Positions 25,628-38,512 are shown, counted from the first letter of the stretch. The stretch: 64,000 bases of DNA from Alnus glutinosa (GCF_958979055.1 NC_084897.1:26558128-26622127); one strand, 5' to 3'. Notes: generated by a model not told the origin, from the letters alone. Numbers and translations: made by a program.

Positions 25628-26876
25628 AATTACAAAACTCTACAAAGCATTTCTTAAAAAATAAAATACAAAACATTTATAAAAAATAATTAATATTATA
25701 TTTTTTAGAAAATAGTTTGTTCATGTACAATTTTTGTAGGTGTAGGGAATGCTGATTACATGTATACGAAATAAAAATAATATTTTTCTTAAAAAAAGAG
25801 TCAGGGTGGTGTTGTGGCCACTTAAAGGTGGCGACCACTGTCTTGAGGCCGCACGTTGGCCATCGTAAGGACTCTAATTTTTATTTTTATTTTTAAAAAT
25901 AATAATAAAAATTGGAGAATCATATACTCACACCATTTTAATTAGATATTTTGGGCAGATTGGGTTTTTTTTTTTTTTTTCAGTTAAATAAAGAACATTT
26001 ATTTTATGGTTCGAATTAAATTTTATAGATGTTACATAATATATTGTCACCTTATTTAAAAATTTTAGATGATGTTCAATAAAATAAATAAATTCTTATT
26101 TTTTTTATTTGGGCATAAATTAGCGACTCACAATTAGAAAGTATAGCATAGTGGGTCGATCCACATTTGGGAGGTCATTTGTCAAGAGAAATACTAGATA
26201 TTCTAACATTTTTTTTTAAAATTTGGTTCAAATCTGATGTGTCACAATTCTATTAGATTATAACACATTTTTCAAAACAATAAATCTTATAAAATTATAA
26301 CACATCAAATTAAAACTAAATTTTAAAAAAATTATTTAAATATCTAACGTTCCATTTTGTCAAAGGTCGTGTGGCATGCGAAAAGAGAGGAGATGAAAAG
26401 GGAAGAAAAAGAAAAAGAGAAGTTACACGTGTCAGAAAAAGAGTGCGGTTGGATTCCTAAGACCATCTGGCTCACCCCACCCCCCCCCAACCCCAATCGA
26501 ACCTGGAGAGTGAGACAGACAGGCTCGCGGCTCGGCTCGTGGGCCTTAAGATTCGCACCCACAGAGTCACAGAGTCACAGACCAAACACCCGCTTTATAC
26601 TTTCCCGGCTTGGTTGGGCTACAAGTCACCCCCGATTCCCCACCCCTATTACAGTATATAATAGTTTTTGTCACCACAATTTTTTTTTTTCCTTTTTTCT
26701 CTATTTCTCTCTTTTCTTCTTACAGACACTTCTCTCGTAGGCTATTAAATCTCTCTCCTTCATCGAGCCCATAATTTTCTAGGGTTAGGGTTTCAAATAC
26801 CTCGTTCATCAGCGATCTATAATTTTCGTTTTTTATTTCTTTTTTTGTTCTTAATTTAAAGAGGGGGTGGGAGACT

Positions 26877-29876
26877 ATGAGGGGTGATGGAGCTGCGGAG
26901 GAGGGAACCGAATCCAGCGGTGGAGGGGGAGTCATCGTCAACGTCCGGTGCTCCAACGGCTCTAAGTTTTCCGTTCAGATTGGGCTGGACTCCTCCGTCA
27001 GATCATTCAAGGACGCTCTGGCTCAGAAGTGTGATATACCGTCCGATCAACAGAGGCTGATTTACAAGGGTCGGATCCTCAAGGACGATCAGACCCTTCA
27101 AAGTTACGGTACGTACCCGTTTCTCCGTTTCTGATCGATCTTATTATTATTTATGGTTTATGAATGCAAGATTTAGTTTGTTGAATACGATGATGATTTT
27201 GGGCGTTTACTTCCTGATCGAATTCTGAGGAATAGCAGTGAATTGTTTCTTGGGTATCAAGTTTTGTTCTGATCTTAGGTTATCAGAGAAAGGTTTAGGG
27301 GATATTCTTCATTTATAGAAAACTTGAGCAGGAAGCAATCACATTCACATATAGAGTGAAGCGTTTTCATTACTTACATGCGATATTGATGATTTCTCGA
27401 GGCGCCAGTCTGGAGAGATCTCGTTAGGGAGTGTGATTGTTATTTGGATTGAGAATGGATAGATTGTTATTACTTATCAAAAAAAAAGAATGGATAGATT
27501 GTTATTTCAGAAAGTTAAATGCTAATGGTTATCTAGCAGGCATGGTGGGGTCTTATGGATTAGAGGGGTTTGTGCCCTGGCTAAAACGACCTAGACCAAG
27601 GATTGAATTACAGTGAATCCTAAAGGTGGCAACTGGTCTGAAAGTATATGGGGAAATGTCCTTCTCTTGTCACATTGGAGTGGCAAGTGCTTTACCCTCC
27701 TTTAGAGTCTCTGGCATGTAAACTGGCTTTCGTTGGATTTCCTTGTAACCGCTTGGTAAAAAATAATAGGCCAAGTAATACATTTCTGAATTTTTCTTTT
27801 TTTTTAAAGAAAAAATGTATTCATTCTAGGGTTAGTGTGGGAAACCTGCTTGATTTATTTGCTTATTAGCCTTGATAGTTTTGCTTGCTTAATTTTTTTT
27901 GGGTAAATCCCAGGTCTTTTATATGAAATACTTGACTGTAGCCAGCACAGAGAATTTGTATATTTTATCTATTGAAATAGAGATGGTAAGAGAGGAAGTC
28001 ATAGGATCTCAGTTAAAGGGTACAACTGCCCATTTTCAAGAGTTTTGCTCTTGAGATTTTTGTTGAATTGACCATATTTTTTGTTTGTGGTTTATAGGCT
28101 TGGAAGCAGATCATACTGTGCACTTAGTTCGTGGTTTTGCACCAGCTGCTGCATCCGCCAATGCTGCTGGTGGAACCAATCCTGGAGGTCCAACTACCAC
28201 TCAAAGTAATACCAGAAGTGTTGGTTCAAATGAAGGTGAGGCAATGGGAGGAGCTGGTTTTGGAGCTTCACTATTTCCTGGACTCGGTATTAATGGGATG
28301 GATGGTGGTGCTGGTGGTTTGTTTGGAGCTGGATTTCCAGATTTTGAACAAGTGCAACAACAGCTGACTCGGAACCCGAACATAATGAGAGAAATAATGA
28401 ATATGCCTGTTGTTCAGAACCTAATGAATAACCCTGATGTAATGCGGAACTTGATTATGAGTAATCCTCAAATGCGTGAAATCATTGATCAAAACCCTGA
28501 GCTAGCACATGTACTTAATGATCCCAGCACTCTCCGTCAGACACTTGAAGCTGCAAGAAACCCGGAGCTCATGCGTGAGATGATGCGCAACACTGATAGA
28601 GCAATGAGCAATATTGAATCTTCTCCTGAGGGATTCAATATGCTGAGGCGCATGTATGAAAATGTTCAGGAGCCATTCCTGAATGCAACAACAATGGCTG
28701 GGAATACCGGAAACGATAATGTGAATCCATTTGCAGCTCTTTTGGGGACCCAAGGTGGGGAGCAGGCCATAAATCCATCCAGTACATCACCAACCGCTGG
28801 TTCTGAGACGACCGCTGGATCTCCTGCTCCCAACACTAACCCACTTCCAAATCCTTGGACAGCTACTGCCAGTAAGATTTCACTCTCTTACTCTCTTTTT
28901 TCTTCATGATGCTCTGGTATTGAAGTAGTGCAGCTGTAAAAACTTATTATTGGGGAGGTTTTGGTTTTGAAGCATATTAGATTGAACCTTTATGTTCTCT
29001 TTCTTCTGATAGCAATATCCTGATGCTATACAGATGTTAAGCTTAACTAATCTACAAACGGCAAAAAGAGACATGTTTGTAACTTTTTCCACAAAGCTAT
29101 AACCTTTGGCCTTAATCCCTTATATTTATTTATTTTTCTTGAATTATCCCTTTGACAAATTCTGATACCAATATATGAAGAAGTTGCATGTCTGGTATTT
29201 AATTTCTTAGTGATTTGGTGAGATGCCCTTTATAATCATCTATAAATGTTTCTGAAAGTACTCTAATCTTTTTCTTCAGCTGACCCAAAATGAGATTTCT
29301 TTGTACCAACTTTGTTTTCTAGTGTTCAAAGATGTTGAATACCAATAAATGGGTAACACAATAATGTGAATCTAGCAGCTGGAGGTGCCCAAACAAACAC
29401 CACGCGGTCAACTCCTATTGAGGATGCTAGGGCACAGGCACCTGCTGGCTTAGGTGGACTTGGTCTTCCGGGGCTTGAAGGCATGCTTGGTGCAATGCCG
29501 GATGCCACTTCAGTCAATCAGTTGTTGCAAAATCCAGCCATTTCGCAGATGATGCAAAGCATCCTTTCCAACCCTCAATATATGAATCAGGTATTTAGTT
29601 ATTATGCTACTATTCAGGATCTCACTAGATCATCACCAATGACATTGTTTGCTTCACCATCATTCAGTATAAGTTGTGCTTCAAGTGAACTTACTTGTCT
29701 AACATTACTCAACTTTCAGATTATTGCTCTCAATCCCCAGATGCGCAGCTTCCTTGATTCCAATTCTCAATTAAGGGAAATGATGCAAAACCCAGAAGTT
29801 CTTCGCCAGTTGACTTCTCCTGAAACAATGCAGGTACATAAATTTAAAGTTCTGCAGCTGTAACACATGTCCTTGC

Positions 29877-29916
<40 letters not shown>

Positions 29917-32042
29917 CACTCTCACCCACACCCACATGCATGCACAATGACGCCTAACCATCCATTCCCACACTTATGCACATTGTCATATTTCTTCTAG
30001 TTTTTTACTAACAGTAATGAGACTCGTATGGCATGAATGATGGCTGGCTTGGGAAATAATGCTTGTTTTTCTACTCCAGTAATTTTGAACTATAAGTTCT
30101 CTATGGTGAGAAGCTGAAGCCCACTCATTGATTTTTGTTTGCTTCTTATTCTCTCTATCTACCCTCTCATGCAGCAACTGTTGACTTTTCAACAAGCTCT
30201 TCTGTCTCGGCTTGGTCAGCAACAATCAACACAGTAAGTGATGACATTGCTCGTTTTCTTTTGTTGATTGGTAACAACACTAAAAAAAAGTGCCAAAAGT
30301 AGGCGCAACAGGTAAGCACAAAGTATTTAAGTGAGAACTCCTAAAAGGAAGATCAACAATGGCTAGGATTATCTAAGAAATCTTGAAAAAATCCAAAGTA
30401 GAAGAAGCCAACCCTTAAAGCCTTGAGAGTATGATCATCTAAATGTGCTTCAACATATGCATAGAAAGTTCATTACCTTTAAAAAAAAAATCTCTAAGTT
30501 ATCTTTAGAAAGTTCGTTACCTTTATAATCAAAATATAGGGCATATTCCAGGTACGTTTTTTCCAGGGGGGGCAAAATATCGAAATCATAAAATCTTTAG
30601 GGGGCCTTTTTTTTCATTTTACTCCCAAAAATTTTGGGGACTTTTTTGTCATTTTACTAATGGGTGCTCCCTCAAAAAAAATTCTAGCCCAACCCAGGTA
30701 GACCGAGTTCCTGCCATATCCCGGTTAGATTCTAATTTGATCCTTGTATTTGACATAGTCCCAATTTTGCCCTAGAAAATTTTTATTTGGAGCAAATGTG
30801 GCTTTTCTTGATGTTTGCCACATGATCAATCTTTGTAATGGCGTCATTAGTTTGATGGAAAAATAGAGTACATGGCTCAAAATTAAAAGTTTTAAAGATA
30901 AAATTGGAAGTTTTTGAATTCTAGGGACTAAACTAGAAATTACCCCATATTTCAAAGACTGGAAGTATAGTTTAGTGTTTTCTTTTTCTAAATGCTCCAC
31001 ACTAGACAAAGCTAGGGACCTCTCCAAACTCAAAGCTTCTTTTTCTTCAAAAATGCGATTTGATAGTTAATGTATTGCTTTGTTCGATTAGTTATAATTG
31101 ATTTCTGCTCTTAGTTTTCTATTGATTTGTTGCATTTTGCAGGGAACAGGGTCAGACTGGTGGAGGTACAGGTATGCAAGTGAATCTTTGAACTTCTGTT
31201 GCTTCTTTGGCCAGTCTTCTATTAGTAATGATAATATGATTGGTAACTCTAGGAATGTAGTGCTTGCGTGGGGATGTCCTCAAATTATTGGTTCCTCTCG
31301 GGAACATCCAAATATAACTACATTATCACATCGGTTGGACATCTGCCTATACAAATGGGTTTCCTGAGTTATATGGGGTACCTCATAGAGCTAAAAGTTC
31401 CTGCATGTTAAATTCTGAGTCAGTAGAGTTCTATTTCAATTCTATAACAAGGAATTTGTTAAGATTTATTTTTGTGGGTAGGAATTCTATAAATGAAGGT
31501 AGATGGTTTTGTGTCCTCATTTCGTTGAGGATTATCAAACCTGTCATGGAGAGAGATGGTTTGTTAAGATTGTTCTGCTTTAGGAAGTTCTATTGCTGTA
31601 TGATATGGGGAAAAAAGATGGCAAAAAATGTTTTTCTTTTCTTCCCCACAATTTATGTAATCGTTTTTGCTATGGGTGTTCTGTTAATGTGCTCATAATA
31701 GCAGGACCATTGAACAACACGGGGTTGGAGATGTTGATGAACATGTTTGGTGGACTTGGGGCTGGCAGCCTGGCTGTTCCCAACATATCTAATGGTTACT
31801 ATACTCATCTTTCTATTTTCTTTTCTTCTTTATTCTTTCCTCTATGGATATCTTTATTTACTTCCGTTTGGATGATTTTGTTTATCTTTCCAGTGCCACC
31901 AGAAGAACTCTATGCCACTCAGCTGTTGCAGCTTCAAGAAATGGGTTTCTTTGACACACAAGAGAATATACGGGCCTTGATTGCCACTGCAGGTAATGTT
32001 CATGCTGCGGTGGAGCGACTTTTGGGGAACTCAGGCCAGTAG
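26877..32042 (+). CDS. DSK2: Ubiquilin / DSK2-type ubiquitin receptor
   Basis: Shuttle factor that carries ubiquitinated proteins to the proteasome and, in plants, to autophagy. Eight exons: 26877-27108, 28098-28871, 29379-29590, 29720-29833, 30175-30233, 31143-31171, 31705-31794 and 31894-32042. Together 1659 nt, 552 aa, in frame throughout. An N-terminal ubiquitin-like domain covers about residues 19-90 ([19 protein letters not shown]). The middle has STI1-type repeats ([33 protein letters not shown]) with Gly/Asn/Met-rich linkers. The last ~45 residues are a UBA domain ([24 protein letters not shown]). The exon 3 acceptor could be three bases earlier (29376). The first intron carries the 16-bp LINE tail at 27472; the intron after exon 4 starts with a (TC)n tract. 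Parts of a paralogous locus lie at 52465-56380. Confidence 0.96.
27472..27487 (+). mobile_element. 16-bp LINE 3' tail with perfect 19-bp target duplication
   Basis: The insert ACTTATCAAAAAAAAA sits between two perfect copies of GAATGGATAGATTGTTATT (27453-27471 and 27488-27506). It corresponds to the last bases of the LINE-like tail at 18560-19489, so it looks like an extremely 5'-truncated target-primed insertion. It is in the first intron of the ubiquilin gene. Confidence 0.8.
29880..29912 (+). repeat. (TC)n microsatellite in ubiquilin intron
   Basis: Uninterrupted TC repeat just after exon 4. The equivalent position in the pseudogene copy (54336-54370) also carries a CT repeat. Confidence 0.95.
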
Positions 32043-33332
32043 TTTCTTATAGTTATATTATCCATTTTTATCCGATTAGTGTCTGCCATGTTGATTTCTG
32101 AGATTGGTCGCTTTGGGCCTCGGTTGTATGCAAGTACCCATCTTGGGTACAATTAAGTATGAATTATATCCACATTATGTTAGCAAGAGCTGCAAAATTG
32201 GTGTAGGTTATCAACATTGTACTTCTCTCTCTCTCTCAAGAGTTTTGGCAGGCCCGAGTTTCTTGTACATTCTTAATGTTAAGATGTGACTTGTGACGAT
32301 ATGAGTTGTTTGCCACATTTGTCAACTTTATTGGAATTTATGACATTTTTGTTATAATTGTCATCATTTTTTTTCAATGACAAAATTTTACCAGCTGGTA
32401 ATTCTTACTTCTGCAATGCCAATTTTTGGTTCTTTGTTGTGTTTGTTCTGTCGTCGCTAAGTGATTTGTCTGGATTTTGTGAAAACTGAGGAAGATGAAG
32501 GGGTCTGACCCACTTGCCCTGGGCATCCTGGGGTGTAGATCCTTTTTGCTCAGGGCAAGTGAGCTCTTCTGCCCTCTCTTGGCTGCCTGGACTATAATTT
32601 GGATATCCAAATTGCAGGGGATCTTAATCCCGTTACGTGACAAATGCAATGGGCTTTTCTCTACTTGAGGGATATCTTTGAAGTTTCAATGGAATCAACC
32701 TGTTGCCCCAGGCTTGGAATTTGTCTGATACCACATCCACAAGACCATTTTTCACTTTGAACTCCTATACGTCTATACCTACGATTGTTTTTTTTTCCTT
32801 TCCCCATTGGCTAGGGTATGGATGTCTTCCTGTGCACAGCTTTGTTACAGGAAAGCCAATTAAGATCCATGGTAGTGACTGCAAAAGATGGAAAGTATGG
32901 ATGTCTTCTTGGTTGATGGCTAGGGAGACGGGGGAGAGGATGATCTTGAGCCAGTGCCAAAATATACAAGTATCAACAATGAGAATTTTACATAATATGG
33001 TATTATCTCGGAACAATTTCTGCCAGTCTACAATCTCATGTGAGAGGAAAAAAGCAGAAAAACCTTTATTTAAAAAAAAAAAAATTAACACACGAGACAC
33101 CAAGATAACTCCGAGATCCTCCCACAAACTTAAAAAGAAAACCAAAATTAAATACTTCATAATCCTCTCATAAAAAGACAACCACTGTGTCCTAGCAAAT
33201 GGCATGGTAAACATTGCTCAGCCATCAGGATACTAACTGAAGGCCACAATGGGATTCTAAAAGAATACTAAAGTGAAAAATCTTATATATTGAACTTGAA
33301 ATGAATAAGAAAAGGTCTATGGAACCATCCAC
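32043..33332. other. Convergent intergenic region between ubiquilin and WDR55
   Basis: Ubiquilin 3' UTR (about 32043-32390) and the 3' flank of minus-strand WDR55. Between them is unremarkable sequence with short chance frames and no recognised gene. Confidence 0.5.
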
Positions 33333-34624
33333 CTACAAATCTGCGAAAAAACTGGTTGAACTGCTAAAATCATTTCCATTACTTGCACTTTTTCTCTTGG
33401 TACCTGAAAGATGAAACATTCAATCAAATACACATGTAGACGCCCTCTGATCCCAATAATAAATGGTTTGGTCGATAGTATTTGAAAGACAAGCCAGAAT
33501 GATCATTTATCAGGTTCAACTAGAATGTTCATCGTCCAAACATGCACCAGCAAAAAGTTAAGATGCATGAAAAAAACCGCAACCTGAATTGCAAATTAGA
33601 AAGCATGCGTATTGCACAATCAAATCCTAACTCTCCTAGTGAATGACTCTACTTATTGTTTGCTTCTATAAATCTGTCACAAATGCATATGCACTCAGTA
33701 ACCCAAACAACAATATCTAAATGTACAAAGCCTTAAGCTGCAGCCCCAGCCCCAGGACCCCTAAATAAATCCTTTTATCAGGATTAGAACATGATTATTC
33801 AGGAAAATCTTTTTTTTTTTTTTTGATAAGTATTATTCAGGAAAATCTTATTTTATCAAATCCTTTAGGAGAAATGTTTTTGAACAATATTTAAATGAAT
33901 TGGTTGAAAATAAATCTGATTAAAGTAATTTCTAATGAAGTATGTAAAGAATCATTGAAGCAAGATCAGTAGGCCCACTCATCCAGCAGTATTGCTTATC
34001 ACACTATCGTTCAATAGGTGAAAGAAGTCAGATATATTTGATCACATGAAATTCTGCAAGAGACCAGGTATACCTTTATTATTCTTTGGAAGACTAGTTT
34101 CCGTTTTCATCTCATCACTATCACTGTGTGCAATATCTGCCTCACTTGTTACAGTTTTTCCAGAACCTATCAATATATCATGCAAATCCCATAGCTGCAT
34201 GAAACAAAAAAGTACAGTCGATATGAAGCTTATAATACAACGAACATACAGCATCATCTTTCAAATATGTATTCCTACATGTTAAAGCTACTAGTTTGCA
34301 ATAAAATTAAGATTACTTTGACAAACTTTTTGTCGCCTAAGGTAGTACAAAAACAACTGCAACGTAACATAACACATTGAACCATTAGGTCAGATGATAA
34401 TCCATTTGACCCCCCCCCCCCCCCCCCCCCCCCCCTTCTCTCCTCTTTTGTGTTTCAAATACTTCAAGAAACTGTTGCCCTATATGAATTTCCAATTATG
34501 CAATATCCAATGAACTTGATCCCTTTTCCTGTCATCTGCATACCCACTCGCGTAATGCATATAACCATATGAAGAGTCGACCGGTTATTATGTTTACCAA
34601 ATTATCTGCATGTCTCACAACACT

Positions 34625-34699
<75 letters not shown>

Positions 34700-35935
34700 A
34701 CACCTTCAACATCTGATCATGTGCTATACTGCCAAGAAACTTTCGATCGAATGAAAAAGCTACAAGACCAAGCAAAATCACAGGTTAAATAACTTTCAAT
34801 GGTGATCAATGACATTAGCTCGGCATGAGAATAGTAAGATTAAGGAGATGATTCCAGTGACATAATTTACAACTTACACAAAAGAATCTGAAATTTAATG
34901 GGAAAAACTATTCACCAGTTTGCCTAAAATAACCAACAAAACTTTACAATTTTACAGGCGGCAGATACAGAAGAACAAAATTGTGAACACAACATACATC
35001 CTAGTATCCTACTACTGATGGGTCCACCAGCATAATTATTTAGTAAAAGAAAATACAAATCGCAAATTCTATTAACTACTTCATTTAACTATTTCTTAGG
35101 AAAAAGAAGCATATATCACCAAGGTTAGCATATCACAAGAGAAAGAAGCACATATTACCGAGGCGCTCCACAGGATACTCTGAGTGCTCCGCAATCGGTT
35201 GAATGATTCTGTTGGGTAGTATGCCTACCAGGCTAAATGAAAAATACATTAAAGTTTTAGGGAAGGCATGAAACGGTTGAACTATTACATTAATTATTAT
35301 AAACAGGTGGAACAGGATACTTGGTCTTATACTGCACAACTTCTCACCTGATGAGTCCATTCTCAGATCCAGTGATGATTGTATCTTCGTCCAGCTAACA
35401 CGGTGAATTTAAAACGTTTTAATAAAGCAATATCATTGATAAGTTGAAAAGAAAGTGATGCTAAAATAGGTGAGACACCCACTCACCTTCAACAATGCAT
35501 CAACAGAGTTCGGAGAGAGACCAATAAAGCGATCACTGAAAATCAGAGTCACCCACCGAAAAAGTGAATAGTTTTTTTCTTTTTTTTTTTATAAGTGAAT
35601 GGTTGAGAGGGAGAAAGAGAGAGGACAGTTTTTTCATCTCTAACAAATTGAGGTACTAATCCATTTGTCAGACATGTTCAATAAAATATACCTGCAATCC
35701 TTGAAGCATCCCCATGAATACAGTAATAGAGTTCCAGTTTGTGATCCACAAACGACTTTCTGACCATCCTGACCATCATTAAACAAAATAAAGTAAATAT
35801 TAAAAAAAATAGAGATAAACATCTCAACAATCTCTTTCTTTTGAATCATCTACTAAAATCATCATAACCATCATATGATTTTCCTTTCTAAGTCACCAAG
35901 TTCATAAAGAAACATTTCTTTCCTTTTCTTCCCCC

Positions 35936-35966
<31 letters not shown>

Positions 35967-37275
35967 AGAACGAAAGACTTGTGGAGGACACTGGAAGTGA
36001 AACATCACAAGGAGTATGCAATTAATATCTCAAATGCCATATGTTGAGTCTATATTCCAATGATCCTCATTCCCTTGACCTATTTACAATACTAATTAAC
36101 TGCGTCCATAATCAAGACAATTCCTGTTCCCCATGACTTTTGCGGAAGACATATATAGAGCTTTAGAAACATATCCAGTAGAAAAGCAAGACAAAGAAGA
36201 GTAAATTAACCCAGTTTTTCAACATTTGACACTAAATTTGTGTATACCATGAAGCACTGGATCACAATACCCATCATCCAACAAGATAAGAATTGAGTAG
36301 AATGCAGCAGTTGAAAGACAGAAGAAAAGGTACCTTCATGATAACAACGGAGAGTAACTCATCTTCAGAGAACTCAGACCGAGCTTGGACCTGTAAAATC
36401 AACAAAGAACAAGTTTAATCCAAAGTAATTTACGCAGTGCGTATTCAACAATTTGCAAATAGATTGAGCAAGAACAAAATTGTTAAGGAGCTTACTTTAT
36501 TTTTTCGAAGATCGCAAACAGAAAGAGTCCCATCTCCACTTGATAGAAGAAAAGAGAAAATGATAGTTTAGAGTTTTACATGCTAGTGGCATTGAAAAGA
36601 AGAAGAAGATGGTAAAAGAGAAAGAGTGATTAAGCGAGAGAAGTACCTAGTAGCCAAGAGTGTGCCAGAACGAAAAGTGATATCAGAAACATAATCACAG
36701 TGAGCATCAAAAGAATTGCAGAGAGAACGCTGTCTGGTGTCCCACACCTTGATACACCCTTCATCATCACCCGTGGCTATGGTTGTCTTGTCCAAGTTTA
36801 TCAATCTACTGATTGCATCACTGCCAGATAATATATAACATCTTAGCAAGACGAAAGAATTAGCACGTAACATAATACAACATAAATAGAGCACCCACCC
36901 GTGGGCATGTTCAAGACGAAGATTGGGTGATCCAGTCTCCACATCTGTGGTCAGAATTGAGCAGTCTGGAGAACAAGTCGCAATTTCTAACACACACATG
37001 GCCCCGTTTCTCATTACTCACTCCATTAGGCCATATATAGAAACAGATACATATGAAAGAAAAAGGGCATATGTTATATTACCACTTCCATTGTTAATGA
37101 ATCTAACAGCTCTGCAAGACTCAGTGTGTGCGCGAACTTCAAACCGCCTCTGTGGTAAGGCATTAGCGGCGTAACTGTAGAGATGAAGGTCCCCGTTTAT
37201 GAGCCCAGTGGTTACGAGTTCTTCCGAAGGATGGAAATCAATGTCGAAAGCAAGTCTTCCCAAGTTTATCTCCAT
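33333..37275 (-). CDS. WDR55: WD repeat-containing protein 55 homolog
   Basis: Seven-bladed WD40 protein; the plant homolog interacts with DDB1 of CUL4 E3 ligases and is needed for reproductive and embryo development (family knowledge). Twelve coding exons: 37083-37275, 36899-36986, 36647-36820, 36496-36538, 36334-36390, 35692-35768, 35487-35535, 35348-35394, 35159-35232, 34704-34759, 34074-34194 and 33333-33403, total 1050 nt, 349 aa. The N-terminus MEINLGRLAFDIDFHPSEEL is typical. A WDxR box for DDB1 binding (WDTR, residues 120-123) is present. Later blades contain GTLLLYSWGCFKDC and LVGILPNRIIQPI. The C-terminus is a Ser-rich tail ending FFADL. A 5' UTR intron is likely at 37312-38028, with the leader exon from 38029 to about 38095. 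Introns contain two 26-nt poly(C) tracts, a long (AG)n and small retroposon tails. Confidence 0.95.
33812..33831 (-). mobile_element. 20-bp LINE tail with perfect 18-bp target duplication
   Basis: T-run followed by GATAAGT (minus strand: ACTTATC plus A-run) between perfect copies of ATTATTCAGGAAAATCTT at 33794-33811 and 33832-33849. Same tail sequence as at 27472 but in the opposite orientation. Last intron of WDR55. Confidence 0.78.
34410..34435 (+). repeat. Poly(C) tract, 26 nt, WDR55 intron
   Basis: Uninterrupted run of 26 C on the plus strand. In the WDR55 pre-mRNA (minus strand) it is poly(G). Confidence 0.9.
34636..34695 (+). repeat. (AG)n microsatellite, WDR55 intron
   Basis: About 30 AG units immediately downstream, in the sense of the gene, of the donor site of the exon at 34704-34759, so the transcript carries a (CU)n tract there. 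Confidence 0.95.
35559..35607 (-). mobile_element. Possible short retroposon tail with imperfect duplication
   Basis: AAGTGAATAGTT and AAGTGAATGGTT flank a T-rich segment ending ATA. It resembles the other short LINE-tail insertions, but one mismatch and the lost GATAAG core make it less certain. Confidence 0.4.
35931..35956 (+). repeat. Poly(C) tract, 26 nt, second WDR55 intron copy
   Basis: 26 consecutive C followed by an A-run, in the intron between the exons at 36334-36390 and 35692-35768. Poly(G) in the sense transcript. Confidence 0.9.
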
Positions 37276-38122
37276 CTTCTCCTTTTCCTTTGCTCACAAT
37301 AATTTCGATGCCTGAATTCAATGCAAATGCAGTGAGGTCGGCTGCTTCAGCAAACGTACACAGGAAGTTTAAGGAGAAAAATTAAATGCCAATTTCACAC
37401 TACTACAGTTCAATACAGAATACAGAACTGACAAACAGATGGATGGCCTGATTGGGACATTACATGGGCTACTCGTGAGTGCATTAAGTGTTTGATGGAT
37501 GATGAACAAATACCAATTCTAGCGGTCAAACAATGCCCAACTTTCTCATTTGGCTAGTCTTACAGCTTTTAGAAGTTTGTGATCTAAAACTACATTTTCA
37601 CACAAACCTCATTTTTTATTTGTTCAAGTAAATTCACTGCCGTACAATATGTATATATCTGTTATGGAATTAATGTTCAAGCTGACCGAGATTGACATTT
37701 AACTTTGAAATCTTCTACAGTTCTTCTGGGTATCCAAATCCGCCGTCCGCGGTTACCAACCCAAATAGAAGGGTACTACTTTGTGAGTAAATTTCATTCT
37801 CACATGACTACGCTTCATAAAAACACAAAATTTTGCTTCAATAAAGCAAAATTAAACACCCCATAACTCGAAAATCAACAGTAAACATACAGAAGATAAA
37901 CAAAATTATATGGGAAACATGGGCAACAGAAACACACAAACTGAAAACAAAACGTTAGAAACATCATCGAATTGCTAGTGAACTGTAAACGTGACAGCAA
38001 AACAAAGGTGTTGTTGATAACCGCTTACCTTTCACACGAGTAATGAACGTAGAGAAACAGCCGGAGCTAGGGGAGAAGGACAGAGAGAGAATGAAATGAT
38101 GACAAGACTTCTTCTAAAATTT
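37276..38122 (-). promoter_or_regulatory. WDR55 leader, 5' UTR intron and promoter side
   Basis: A good acceptor (TTGAATTCAG, minus strand) at 37312 and donor (GTAAGC) at 38023-38028 bound a likely 5' UTR intron. The Copia insertion begins immediately beyond the GA-rich leader, so the promoter sequence lies partly inside or beyond the element. Confidence 0.55.
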
Positions 38123-38127
38123 GATGC

Positions 38128-38474
38128 TATTAACACAACTCACGCACAAGACTCACAATCCAAATCTGAGTCTTGTGCGTTGCAATCTATTCGGAAGACA
38201 AGTGATAGGACTACATCTCCTATCCGAAATTCTAGTGCTGATTTGATAAGATAGAGTTCTATGATAAGAGAGAGTCCTTCTAGTATTCTACTTCTATGTT
38301 CACAGTGAGAGTCCTAAGAGATAAAGCTAGATGAGTTCTAGTCTAATGTAAAGAGAGTACATGTAATCAGAGTTAGTGTTTGATTCAAAGTCTTTTGTAA
38401 TCAGTCTATATATATGAATGAACGCTCATGTTATTGAGCATGGTTGAAAACCCAATAATTCTAAAGTTCTATTA
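38128..38474 (+). repeat. 5' LTR of Copia element
   Basis: Starts TATTAACACAACTC and ends AAAGTTCTATTA, lacking the usual TG...CA ends. Contains TATATATA near 38406 as a likely promoter. Confidence 0.92.
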
Positions 38475-38512
38475 TGGTATCAGAGCCTTTTCATAGACAA
38501 ACGTCTTGATTC

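Larger units (their letters stand above)
21735..26876. other. Gene-free interval with two retroposons
   Basis: Upstream of both flanking genes (divergent promoters at about 21735-22000 and 26350-26876). The middle is AT-rich and contains the two ~0.95-kb retroposons. A possible TATA motif (TATATAA) near 26656 precedes the ubiquilin start. No further coding sequence recognised. Confidence 0.5.
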
